DNA of 64,000 nt from Avena insularis (lineage: Eukaryota; Streptophyta; Magnoliopsida; Poales; Poaceae): assembly GCA_023614405.1 (NCBI GenBank), contig CM042691.1:179338927-179402926 (forward strand), given 5' to 3'. Below the pieces are notes generated by a model. It worked only from the letters and a program-made list of their open reading frames with translations, was not told the DNA's origin and ran no database searches. This document shows positions 53,079 to 64,000 of this stretch, in pieces (position 1 is the first letter of the stretch; every line of letters starts with the position of its first letter). Made by a program: the position numbers and the translations under genes.

Positions 53079-54985
53079 TATTGGAGATAAGCCCAAGAGG
53101 CAATAATAAAGTGTTTATTATCATATCTTAATTCTTATGATAAATGATTACACAACATGCTATAATTGTATTAACCGAAAACATTAATACTTGTGTGATT
53201 TGTAAACATGTAAGAGTCCCTAGTAAAGCCTCTAGTTAAACTAGCTTGTTGGTTAATATATGATCATGGTTTCCTAATCATGAACATTGAGATCTAATTA
53301 ACAACAAGGTCATATCATTAGGAGAATGATGTGATGGATATACTCCTATAGTTAAGCGTAGCATAAGATCAAGTCATTCAAATAGTTCACTTGCTATAAG
53401 CTTTCAGATACATAGTAACCTAAATCCTTCGACCATGAGGTCATGTTAATCACCATCACCAGATGGATGCTTTGATGACATCAAACACCACTTCGTAACT
53501 GGGTGGTTTTAAAGGTGGCATTGAGTGTTCGGAAAGTATGTGTTGAGGCACATGGATCAATAGTGGGATTTGTCCATCCATATGACAGATAGATATACTC
53601 TAGGATCTCTTGGTGGAATGTCATCCAATTGGCTTGCAAGCATGTGACTGGCTCACAAGGGATCACATATCACAGGAACAAGAAAAGAGTACTTGTCGGT
53701 AATGAGGTTAAACTAGGTATGCTGAGATACCGACGATCAAACCTCGAATAAGAAAAGTATCACAAGACAAAGGGAAATTGGTATCGTATGTAAATGGTTC
53801 ATTTGATCATGAAGTTATCGTAGAAATATGTGGTAGCCATATGAATTTCCATATACCTCTATTGGTTATTGATCAGAGAAGAGTCTCGATCATGTCTCCA
53901 TAATTCACGAACCGTACAGAGACACACTTAAGAGTCTGATGTTGTTTAGTAGATATGAAAAGTGAGTAAAAGAAACCTAATGTAGTTCGGAGTCTCGGAT
54001 GGGATCCGGGATATCACGAGGAGATCTGGAATGGTCTAGAGAATAAAATTCATATAAGGAAAGTCCAATTCCAGAGTTCGGGAATGGTTTCGGTGTTTTC
54101 ACCAGAATGTTCTAGAAGGGTCTAGAAGGTCCACCTATCCGGAGTGGGGAGGGTACATGGATGTCTCATGACAAAGTAGAATGGTTGCATCATGTCCTAG
54201 GTCACTTGGCTGGACACTTGGAAGAGAGAAATCAAACTCTAGTTTGAAAGACAAAAGGCCAGTTTGAAAAATTCAAACTGGGACAATGATTTCCAAGTGG
54301 AGGGAGGGAAGGAATCCTACCTAAGGGAGGATTTCTCCCTCTCCCTTGCACCGGCCTAGAAGAGGAGTTGGGGGACGACTCTCCTCCCCCCAAACCACAC
54401 CTCCCTATCATAAATAGAGGGGAGGGGGCGCCCCCTTGAACCCCACTAGAAACCCTAGGTTGGCCGCCGCCCCCCTCTCTAGTTGCGGCCTATCTAGATC
54501 CTCCTCTAAACAATTGCCGACTAGCTAAACCATAGTTGTCAACCACCTCTAAACCTCGGACCTCTAAACCCTAGATCTCCGGGGCTCCCTCTACTCCACC
54601 ATACCTGCTCTGGCTTAGGCGAAGCTCTGCGGGATCTCCCCTCTACTTCCGACACCACGCCGTCGTGCTGCCAGAATCGCGAGGAGAGAGCTACAACCTC
54701 TGCTGCCTGCTGGAACAAGGGAGAGGAAGGTATTCATCGAGTATCATATGTGTGAATGACTGCGGGAGAGCTGCCAGAATGGGGCGCCGGAAGGATCATC
54801 TACGCGATCTTGATATCGGAAAGTGAACGACTACATCAACCACGAGAATTCGTTCTCGTTCACCGCTTTGGATGTTCGAGGGTTAGTACTCTATCGGCTC
54901 GTTGCTACAATCTAGTAGATAGATCTTGACTTGTGTGTGTTCATGTGATAGAAATTTTTTGTTTTCCATGCTACGAACCCCTACA
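53079..54985 (+). mobile_element. Copia B 3' LTR, first copy
   Basis: TATTGGAGATAAGCCC...CCCCTACA, 1907 bp, with the terminal TG mutated to TA. A TATA-like CATAAATA is at 54409. It is related to, but clearly divergent from, the Copia A LTRs, so a different subfamily. Confidence 0.9.
54409..54416 (+). promoter_or_regulatory. TATA-like box in Copia B LTR, copy 1
   Basis: CATAAATA followed by GC-rich leader, at the place of the TATATAAG box in Copia A. The second copy is at 58775. Confidence 0.45.
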
Positions 54986-55174
54986 GACATGCCCTAGAAG
55001 CTCTATCCCCTCGCGAGGTGGAAACCTCGCGAGGTCCACTTAGACAAGTCTCCTCCAAAGGCGCATTGCCTCTTGAAAGTGGGGATCCCCCTGGCACAGG
55101 GCCCTCTTAGCACGAGGACCTGGCACCCTGGTTGCCAGGGCTCCGATAGCAGGCCCTGCCCATATCTTCAGTTG
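54986..55174. other. Flanking DNA of Copia B between the tandem units
   Basis: 189 bases of GC-rich sequence unrelated to Copia. It has two palindromes CCTCGCGAGG (55009-55018 and 55025-55034). It is the original 3' flank of Copia B; its first 34 bases recur after the second LTR (59351-59384). Confidence 0.7.
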
Positions 55175-58100
55175 AGGAAGATATTTGAGTTACAACTTTA
55201 GCATAACGCCTAAGATTTGAGGAATCATTCCATGGATTTGCATTTCCTAAAACACCATAAGAGTATGGAATGTTCGAGATATGTAATAAAACCTTGTTTG
55301 ACATGGTAATATCAAAGGTGTGTGAGTTATAAAATTGCCATTTTATTTTAAATAATAAAGCTTTAGGGACTACCGCTTTTACACTGAAAAGAGCTCCATC
55401 ATGATCTGTTGAAATGACACCATATAAAGTTATGGTTTGAGATAAAACTCAAGTTGTCCTTTCTTAAACATTGGTTTTCTAGGCATAAGTAAGATGTTTG
55501 CAACCAAAGTCGAATGAACATGTCTTTGTATGTTATTTTGAATAATTATTGAGTATTCCTCCATAACACCAAAGACAAAAGTGTTTGTCACTTAGAACGT
55601 TAAGCTTCTTAAGAAGGAATTTTTGTGAAAAGTTAAGTGGGAGGACAATAGAACTTTGATAAGATTAAAAGAACCTTAGTTGTATGTGCTGAGTTACGCA
55701 GCACCAAAAAGTGTCCCGGAGGCAGCAACAATGCTCATGGCTCATGTGTCTCAAAGGTTGTGGTCACGAAGATCTAAAGTTCATATTGAACCAAGAAGGT
55801 CGGGTAAACAATCAGATACTAGGATTTGAAATTAAATCATTATTTGACAATAATGAAATAACTATATGCAAAAAAGTGATGATGGGCCCTGACTCTGTCA
55901 AACTGTCTTGAGGACATAAAATCCGTGATAGTTCCATACACTAGAGATCAAGCTCTGAACTTGAAAGACCCTCTAGAAAGTTGTAAAACCTTACAATCGT
56001 GTTTGGATCTATAAAGAAAGAGACATGGATGTTTCACATCTATGAAATAGTCGACATGTTGGGAAAGAGTTCATGACAATGTTCAAGAAGTTGATTATGA
56101 CAAGATTTGATCTTTCATAACGATATTTAGTCTAGACTGATTAATATAGCAACCACTACATATAATTTGGTTGTGTGGTAATTGAATAAAAAAACAAGTT
56201 CTTCTAATAGAATTGTTACCTAGGATGTGTACATGACACGGCCCAAAGGGTTTTGTTAATTCAAATGATGCTAAAAGCGTATGCAAACCTCAATGGTTGT
56301 AGTAAGTATCAAGGAGTTGGAATCTTCACCATGGTGAAACTATTAAAAGGTTTAATTTCATCAGAGACGATGAAGATGCTTGCATTTGCAAGAAATTAAG
56401 TGGGAGCGCAAAGACATATTTCTAATACATTATGTGGAAGACATATTGTTGATTGGAAATGATGTATCTTTTGTTGAAACAAGTTAAGAATTTCATCTTG
56501 ATGAAAGACTTAGGCAAAATCCGAATGTTTGGCATCACCATCTATATAGATAGATTGAGACGCTAATATGGTTATGCCAAATGTACATAGATGAGATATT
56601 GAAAGAGTTCAGTATGGAAATGACAAGAAAGGTTCTTGCCACACAGAACGGATTAAATCGAAATTCAAGTGTATCGACGCTTGATAAGTGAAGCAAAGAT
56701 TCAAGTATTTTTTATACTTGATGAATAAAATCACAAAGAGCATTTTAATCATACTGTGATATGTACACATCCAGATATGCACTATGCTCTAAATGTTATG
56801 AGCATATACCAGAATGATTCATAAGATAATTATTGGACGATAGTAAAGATATTCTTATGATCTTTTGGAGGAACTAATAATATATTATATTTGTAGAGGT
56901 GACAAATAGATGGTTAGTTCATTGTAAAAGTACTACATTGATACTAGTTTTGTCACAAAGTACAAATTAAGTTTATCTCAATCTAAACTAAGGGTGGCAC
57001 AATAATGGAAAGTAAGTTCCATAATGGATTTGGATGAGTTCCAAAGTTAAGACATTGTGACAGATACTACAACAAAAGGCTAAGTATACGACTGCTATTA
57101 TAGCAGCAAATGGGGCATTTGTGTCAAGTAGTTTGTTATCAAACTAGGTGTGGTTCACAATAGGATAGTACTATGAACATATATTGTACAACAATATTAT
57201 CAACAGAGTTTAACCACAAGGAACTAAAGGTCTCACCAAAGGACCAATTTATACAAAGCCATCTCATTAAAGAATGAGTGATGCGTAGAGACTTAGAGAC
57301 ATGCAATTACACACGAACCTGAAAGTGTGGGATCCGAAGATCGGTTAACCACTAGCAATCGTGTACATACAGCACCGGAAAGCCATATGTCTTAAATACA
57401 CAAAGATTTGAAACTAGATTATTGTCTCTAGTGCAAGTGGGAGACTGTTGGAGATAAGCCTAAGAGGAATAATAAAGTGTTTATTATCATATCTTAATGC
57501 TTATGATAAATGATTACACAACATGCTATAATTGTATTAACCGGAAAGATTAATACTTGTGTGATTTGTAAACATGTAAGAGTCCCTAGTAAAGCCTCTA
57601 GTTAAACTAGCTTGTTGGTTAATATATGATCATGGTTTCCTAATCATGAACATTGAGATGTTATTAACAACAAGGTCATATCATTAGGAGAATGATGTGA
57701 TGGATATACTCCTATAGTTAAGCGTAGCATAAGATCAAGTCATTCAAATAGTTCACTTGCTATAAGCTTTCAAATACATAGTAACCTAAATCCTTCGAAC
57801 ATGAGGTCATGTTAATCACCATCACCAGATGGATGCTTTGATGACATCAAACACCACTTCATAACTGGGTGGTTTTAAAGGTGGCATTGAGTGTTCGGAA
57901 AGTATGTGTTGAGGCACATGGATCAATAGTGGGATTTGTCCATCCATATGACAGATAGATATACTCTAGTTTCTCTTTGTGGAATATCATCCAATTGGCT
58001 TGCAAGCATGTGACTGGCTCACAAGGGATCACATATCACAGGAACAAGAAAAGAGTACTTGTCGGTAATGAGGTTAAACTAGGTATGCTGAGATACCGAC

Positions 58101-59384
58101 GATCAAACCTCGAATAAGAAAAGTATCACGAGACAAAGGTAAATTGGTATCGTATGTAAATGGTTCATTTGATCATGAAGTTATCGTAGAAATATGTGGT
58201 AGCCATATGAATTTCCATATACCTCTATTGGTTATTGATCAGAGAAGAGTCTCGATCATGTCTCCATAATTCACGAACCGTACGGAGGCAGACAGAAGAG
58301 TCCGATTTTGTTTAGTAGATATGAAAAGTGAGTAAAAGAGACCGAATGTAGTTCGGAGTCTCGGATGGGATTCGGGATATCACGAGGAGATGTGGAATGG
58401 TTCGGAGAATAAAATTCATATAAGGAAAGTCCAATTCCAGAGTTCGGGAATGGTTTCGGTGTTTTCACCAGAATGTTCTAGAATGGTCTAGAAGGTCCAC
58501 CTATCCGGAGTGGGGAGGGTACATGGATGTATCATGAGAAAGTGGAATGGTTGCATCATGTCCTAGGTCACTTGGCTGGACACTTGGAAGAGAGAAATCA
58601 AACTCTAGTTTGAAAGACAAAAGGCCAGTTTGAAAAAGTCAAACTGGGACAATGATTTCCAAGTGGAGGGAGGGAAGGAATCCTACCTAAGGGAGGATTC
58701 CTCCCTCTCCCTTGCGCCGGCCTAGAAGAGGAGTTGGGGGACGACCCTCCTCCCCCCAAACCGCCCCTCCCTATCATAAATAGAGGGGAGGGGCACCCCC
58801 TTGAACCCCACTAGAAACCCTAGTTTGGCCGCCGCCCCCCTCTCTAGTTGCGGCCGATCTAGATCCTCCTCTAAACAATTGCCGACTAGCTAAACCATAG
58901 TTGTCAACGACCTATAAACCTCGTACCTCTGAACCCTAGATCTCCGGGGCTCCCTCTACTCCACCATACCTTCTCTGGCTTAGGCGAAGCTCTGCGGGAT
59001 CTCCCCTCTACTTCCAACACCATGCCGTTGTGCTGCCGGAATCGCGAGGAGAGAGCTAAAACCTCTTCTGCCTGCTGGAACAAGGGAGAGGAAGGTATTC
59101 ATCGAGTATCGTATGTGTGACCGACTGCGGGAGCGCTGCCAGAACGGGGCGCCGGAAGGATCATCTACGCGATCTTGATATCGAAAAGTGAACGACTACA
59201 TCAACCACAAGAATTCGATCTCGTTCACCGCTTTGGATGTTCGAGGGTTAGTACTCTATCGACTCGTTGCTACAATCTAGTAGATAGATCTTGACTTGTG
59301 TGTGTTCATGTGATAGAAATTTTTTGTTTTCCATGCTACGAACCCCTACAGACATGCCCTAGAAGCTCTATCCCCTCGCGAGGT
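55175..59384 (+). repeat. Tandem duplication unit 2, flank cut by the large LTR
   Basis: Repeats unit 1 from 50810. The 66-codon open stretch at 55711-55911 has the same protein as 51346-51546. In the first ~110 LTR bases I count about 4 differences. It ends at GAGGT (59380-59384), where the large LTR inserted. Confidence 0.92.
57446..59350 (+). mobile_element. Copia B 3' LTR, second copy
   Basis: TGTTGGAGATAAGCCT...CCCCTACA, 1905 bp. It retains the canonical TG start that copy 1 has lost. PPT GCAAGTGGGAGAC is at 57433 and the TATA-like CATAAATA at 58775. Confidence 0.9.
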
Positions 59385-62300
59385 TGTCACATCCCAAGAT
59401 TTTCCAAATCTTGTAATGTGAAAAATAAAATAAACAAAATAAATTTTTGTTGAAAATCAGGGTGAAAAGAAACTTTTGTTTTTAAAAGGAAACTTAAAAT
59501 CCCATCTTGAACAAACTTTGGTGAAAGTTTGAATCCAACAAAATCCAAATCAAGAGAAATGCATTCCTCAATGAATGTATCTGGAAATTTGAACACTTGG
59601 AAAATAAATCCAAAACCCTAAACCCTATTGGAATAAAATCATTTCCAAGTTATCTCCAAGCCTATGGATTTGATCCATATAAAAATTGTTCAACAAACAA
59701 TCTCAAAGGATCAAGAAAGACAAACAGAAATAATATAAGACCATAGAAATTGGTTTCACTTAATTTGGAACCATAAATAAAATCCTATGAATTTAATAAA
59801 ATTGAATTCCCAAAGCTATTAAAGCCCTTATCTAAACCCATACCAAATGGTGAGCTATTAACCCTAAAAGGATTTAAAAGGATAAACAAATAATAAATAA
59901 GTTTTCACAAATTGGAATCACCAAGTTTGGGTCTCTAAATAAAAAGATATGGATTTTATAAGACAAAGATAAAAATATTAAATAAAGAATATTTAAAGAC
60001 CAAATCAAATCTTGGCCTAATCCATTAAGCAAATGGAATGATTATAATCCCAATCCAAATAAAATAAAAGGATAAAGAATATTCCAAATAAAATAAAATG
60101 GCAATAACCATTCTATCCCTATCTTAATAAAGACAAATCTCTAAATAAGAATACATGAGAAAATGATATTTGGAATTTACCCAAGTGGAATAAAAGTTGT
60201 TTAACCAACTTAAATAAAATAAAACCTCCAAATAAAAAAAATTGGGAATTAAAACTATATTAAATTCCATTGGAATTAAAACAAATACCCAATCTTAAAT
60301 GATTAATAAATCATATTAAAAACCTTTCCAAATAATTCAAGATGGATTATTTGACACCCAATTAATCAAATAAAAACCTACTGAAAGGATTTGGAAAGTT
60401 AAAGATTTTAAATGGAGATTTAAAAATATTATTAAATCCTATCTAATTAAAATCTAGAGCCTATTTTTGAATAAATAAAAGGCCCCAAAATGAATAAGGT
60501 TTTATTCAAAATTAACATCAGAATACAATACTAATCAGTATTTGAATCTACCCAAAATCTGGCAAAGATTTGAAATCAAATTGAGGTTTGAATTGATTAA
60601 ACAAAATCAAAACAGAATAAAAGAAAGAGAAATAGAAAAACAAACAAAACAGAAAAAAATGAAAACAAACTCGACCCAGCCCAGCTAAGCCCACCTGGCC
60701 CAGTTAGCCCAGCTCCTCTCCTCCCCGCAGAAAACGATTCGAACCTGCGAATCGACCCACACAGACGCTGACCATTGGACCCCACCTGAAACATCCCTCC
60801 CTCACTGATGCCGGGCCCCACAGCCAGGTCATCATCGTCTTCACCCCGCGATGAACTCACCTTTCCTCTGACTGTTTCTTCCGCGTCTTAATTTGAATCA
60901 ATACGAGTTATTCTGCGAATTAAAATCCCCCGCGATCACACTCGTTTAACCACCTCCCCCTCCCCTTCCTTTCCCCTCAGACACCGCTGCAAGAGAGCCC
61001 CCAGGCTGTCTCCAATTTCTTCTGCACCGCCGCCGTCTCCGACGAGGTTCCTGGCCAATTCCGGCAGCACCGCATCGCCCCTTGCCTCCCCGACCAAGAT
61101 CACACACTCCCCAGCCTCTGGCGCACCTCCCTGTCCTTCCCATTCATCCGCGCGAACACCAGAACATCGGCAATGACAACAACCCGCAGCGCCACCGTCT
61201 GCTCCGACTCCGACGAGCTCTACTAGTAACGTCCGACCACGCCGCTCCCTCTCTTTGATGCACCCGTATTCTCTACCCTTCTACGTGTCTAATAGCACCC
61301 TCTGTACCCTCTTCCGTGCGCTGTAGCAACATCCTCGGCAGCCTTGCAAAGCAAGCCCGACGCGGAACTTCGAGGAATCCCGGTCGACTCCGCGCGCCCC
61401 TTCAGCAACGACAACCGCCTTGAGCTTCCCCACGATGTTGCGAACACGGTGAGCATCTCCCCATCCTCTCTTGCTTCCTGCTTCGCCAGCACCGCCACCA
61501 TCTGACCGCGCCGCCGCCAGTAGCCACCGCGACGCCGCCCATCTCTGGCTAGTGTGCTTAGCACCGTCAGATCTTAATCGCATGGCCACGATAGAAACTT
61601 AACTGAAGCGGTATGTTTGTTTCTATGCCGCACTATCCAACTTAAATCCAACGGCCGACAACGCGTGATCCAGACGAAACGGTATCAGCGAGTAAGAACA
61701 CGCCACGTGTCTCTGTCGATTTGAATTAGAACAGACTTGATCTATTAGATATGTGATTTTGTAAATTGCATAACTTTTAATCTACACGTCCAAATTTTGC
61801 AAACTTTATATCAATGGATTCAGAAAAACAAGCCCTATCCAACCATGCACTTTCTTTAGTAAAAAGCTTCTGGTAAAATGTTTGTTTTTGCAGAAACTTA
61901 TGTATGCTTGTTTAGGTTGTAAAAATTATTCTAAAATGATTTTGGGGATAAAATCTTTGGCAAATGGTTTTTTTTAACCTACTGACCCTAGGAAACAAAT
62001 TGTGGTTTCAAAAATGTATTTGGTGAAACAAAAGAATGAATCTTGGATTTAAACCAATTCTAGTCAAATAAAAATATGGGTTAATTATTAAAAATGGTTT
62101 TGGAAGAAAACCTTTGAGAAATGTTTTGGAAATAAACTCTCTGACCCTAAACACAACGTTTTATGGTTTGAAAACATATTTTGTGAACCCTATAGATTGA
62201 TGCCTTATTAAAAACATTTCTACACCACATAAAATGATACCTTGTTTTAAAAATGGTTTATAAAGTGAAACCTTTTGCAAATGACTTTGCCACTTTATAA

Positions 62301-63732
62301 AATGACCATTAGGTGTTTTCAAATGTTTGTGAACCATTAGAAACCACTTCTCCAAATAAAACAATCTTTAGCATGCTTGCATGCATTGTTTTGTTATTAT
62401 TATTTTATGTGATGAATTGCTTGAATGGTAGATTGAAATTGTGCCTTTCTTGATTAAATTGTAGTGACTTGAAGAGTATGATTGTAGCAAGGACAAGGAG
62501 TGAACTTATACTCTACCAAAAAGGCAAGTGATGCTTCATACTTTGTCCTATTATTTTCACTATGCATTAGTGATATTTCTAAGTAGGACTTGCATGGAAT
62601 TTTGCTAAGTGTAAACTATGCCATGGGAAATCCTAGTAGATGAACCCTTAGTATAATTTTCCAAGTTAAGATTTCCTACTACTATCATGCTTAGCTTAGC
62701 TAATAGAAAACAAGGGTGGAATATATATTCATGCTATGGAAAATTTCTAAGTCTGAGGACTTGAGTTTTGTTTAATAAAACAACTAAGTAAATGAATCAC
62801 CTGGGTGGAATGGAAGGAATGGTTTGTGTTGAGTGGTTACACAAGGCCAGGGGACTGGTGAACCTTGTGTATCTCACTTGTGGATGGCCACCCAGGAACA
62901 AAGAGATTTGAGATGTCAAATTTTGAGAAGCTTCAAGTGCAACCACTTGGCATTATGGGCTCTGCCTGGATCATATAGGTTGCTAGAACTTAGCCATTTG
63001 GACAGTTGGTGGTAATGGGATGATAGGTTGGAACACGTCCATTTGGTCTAAGGAAAGGCTTCTAAAAGATCTTGTCTTGGTGAAACCAAGTCTTGTGGGG
63101 AAAGTGCACCACCTCTGCAGAGTGTAAAATCTAAGTACTTAGCCATGTCCCTAGCAAAGGACAATTTGAGCATCAAGACATGGAAGCTATCAAGAATCTC
63201 ATCATCCAAATTTCTAAGTTAAAAACTTGTGGATTGAACAAGGGTTAAAGGATCTTCAATCTTTGATTGGTAGATGCCCTGGGTGATTTTTGCCAAACAA
63301 AAACTTAGTGTTTTCAAATGATAAGGAAAATATATTTTGAGCAAAGCAAGCCTAAGCTCCACTTAGCCAAATGCATATAGATGATAGACTCCACTATACT
63401 ACCAAAGTATCACTTGTCAATATAATTCAAATGTATTGACCCTTGTGGCTGTAACTTGTTATGTTGCAGGTTTGTTTGATATTAGTGAAGTGTAATGAAT
63501 AGGATTACAAGTCTACAACCAACATGTCTGCCTATGGCACTTTTAAGATGAAGGACCCCATGCTTATAGATATTCTGCTGCAATGTAATGTTATGTTATT
63601 CCTGGTTATAAAGTTGTATTATGACCTTTGTATCTTGATATTACATCTTAACTGTGGATGCTAGCTATTGATCCAGGGACTAGCATTGTAAACACAGGGA
63701 TCTCTACCTTATTAAAGGTTGGGAACCTTACA
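59385..63732 (+). mobile_element. 5' LTR of a large-LTR Gypsy/LARD-like element, 4.35 kb
   Basis: Starts TGTCACATCCCAAG and ends GGGAACCTTACA, two bases before a Met-tRNA PBS. AT-rich to 60650, GC-rich 60660-61560 (many 'gcccag' words, leader-like), then AT-rich. The 4.35-kb length and lack of ORFs fit large-LTR Gypsy or LARD elements such as Sukkula; the name is only a suggestion. It is inserted after GAGGT in the flank of duplication unit 2. The other end is outside the window, so the TSD is unchecked. Confidence 0.85.
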
Positions 63733-63734
63733 GG

Positions 63735-63746
63735 TGGTATCAGAGC
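63735..63746 (+). other. Primer binding site, initiator Met tRNA
   Basis: TGGTATCAGAGC, two bases after the LTR end. It fixes the orientation (plus) and shows the LTR is a 5' LTR and not a solo LTR. Confidence 0.9.
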
Positions 63747-64000
63747 ATTGTGTTGCCTATAGGATTTGTAAACCTAGGACTGGACAAAACCCCTTAGAAA
63801 AATAGGAGTTGTATTTGTTCCAAAACTTATTTACAAACAATCTTGTAAACTCTTTCCTCAACCATTTTGGTTTTGATTCTACATCTCTTCTAATTTCAAC
63901 TTGATGGATAAAACCTACCCCATGGCCAAAGACCTCACCATGTGCAAAGGACTTCTTCAACTCTAATGACTTCAACATGTTCAACATTTTCAACAAGGAC
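63747..64000 (+). mobile_element. Start of the internal region of the large-LTR element
   Basis: 254 bases of leader with no gag frame recognisable before the window ends. Confidence 0.7.

Larger units (their letters stand above)
48418..54985 (+). mobile_element. Copia B, 5'-truncated BARE/Angela-like element with 3' LTR
   Basis: From 48418 the sequence follows Copia A from 26150 onward ('cttgtttttgc.g.gcttgtg'). The 5' LTR, PBS and ~370 bases of leader are gone. The body keeps the 763-bp integrase-RT stretch lost in Copia A. It ends with PPT GCAAGTGGGAGAC and an LTR 53079-54985. The junction at 48418 falls in an 'aacttgtttttgc' sequence also present in Copia A at 26150, so the exact break is uncertain. 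Confidence 0.85.
50810..55174 (+). repeat. Tandem duplication unit 1 (4365 bp)
   Basis: Contains the Copia B 3' half, its 3' LTR and 189 bases of flanking DNA. The next unit follows with a constant offset of about 4365 (50841/55206, 51346/55711, 54985/59350). The joint lies in a short identity, AGGAAGATATTTGA (50810 and 55175). Confidence 0.92.

Noticed and set aside
53079..59350. A complete Copia element with two LTRs at 53079 and 57446
   Set aside because: The sequence between the LTRs starts with 189 bases of flank and lacks PBS and gag. Both LTRs are 3' LTRs of one duplicated segment.
60597..61589. Minus-strand ORFs of 65-102 codons in the GC-rich part of the large LTR
   Set aside because: They are low-complexity Gly/Arg/Ser frames from GC-rich DNA, with no domain and none conserved in the related solo LTR as far as I can see.
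1..64000. Host protein-coding gene, tRNA, rRNA or organelle insertion
   Set aside because: None was supported by eye. All recognisable coding motifs belong to transposable elements or to unassigned multi-copy-looking fragments at 4.7-11.1 kb.

Overview
The window is plant nuclear DNA, almost certainly from a Triticeae grass (wheat, barley or a relative). The main evidence is the Copia LTRs that begin TGTTGGAGATATxCCC and are followed by an initiator-Met PBS, as in the BARE/WIS/Angela group. There are also Athila-like Gypsy elements with a tRNA-Asp-type PBS and a CACTA (En/Spm) element with TNP2 and Ulp1-like genes. I see no intact host gene, rRNA, tRNA or CRISPR array. The sequence is a nest of old transposable elements, and most of its coding sequence is broken. 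All boundaries and identities were read by eye.

Left flank, 1-16.3 kb. Bases 1-3202 are the outer end of a large minus-strand LTR. At 3203-11719 lies an island of gene-like fragments: a ~640-bp direct duplication, an acidic ORF (-), a coiled-coil gene (+) with a tandemly amplified 75-nt exon, a GRF-zinc-finger gene (-) and a gene with two PB1-like segments (-). At 11720-15837 is the 3' part of a minus-strand Athila-like Gypsy element (LTR, PPT, late ORFs, integrase). At 15854-16311 is a short LTR of a Tat-like Gypsy element.

Central nest, 16.3-48.4 kb. The Tat-like element is the host of the stack. It has a promoter-bearing gene on its antisense strand (16.7-34.8 kb) and a protease/RT remnant on the minus strand (47.4-48.3 kb). 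Copia A (17065-31965) splits the antisense gene. Copia A's own 5' LTR is split by an Athila-like element (18553-25479, perfect 5-bp TSD). Its internal region holds a 157-bp miniature solo LTR with a perfect 5-bp TSD. A complete 11.7-kb CACTA element (35673-47389, TSD GGG) interrupts the same Tat-like element further right. The CACTA carries a TNP2 transposase pseudogene, an Ulp1-like gene, a small intact ORF with an RNase H1 N-terminal (viroplasmin-like) domain and a membrane tail, a small plus-strand gene, and arrays of palindromic subterminal repeats. A 3.2-kb solo LTR (TSD ATGAT) sits inside its TNP2 ORF.

Right flank, 48.4-64 kb. A 5'-truncated Copia B starts at 48418. About 4.37 kb of it (3' half, 3' LTR and flank) is tandemly duplicated, 50810-55174 and 55175-59384. 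A 4.35-kb LTR (59385-63732) with a Met-tRNA PBS then starts another Gypsy/LARD-like element that runs out of the window. The solo LTR inside the CACTA belongs to a related family.

Order of events inferred from nesting: Tat-like element first, then Copia A and the CACTA independently, then the Athila-like element in the Copia A LTR and the solo LTR in TNP2. On the right: Copia B, then its tandem duplication, then the large LTR element.
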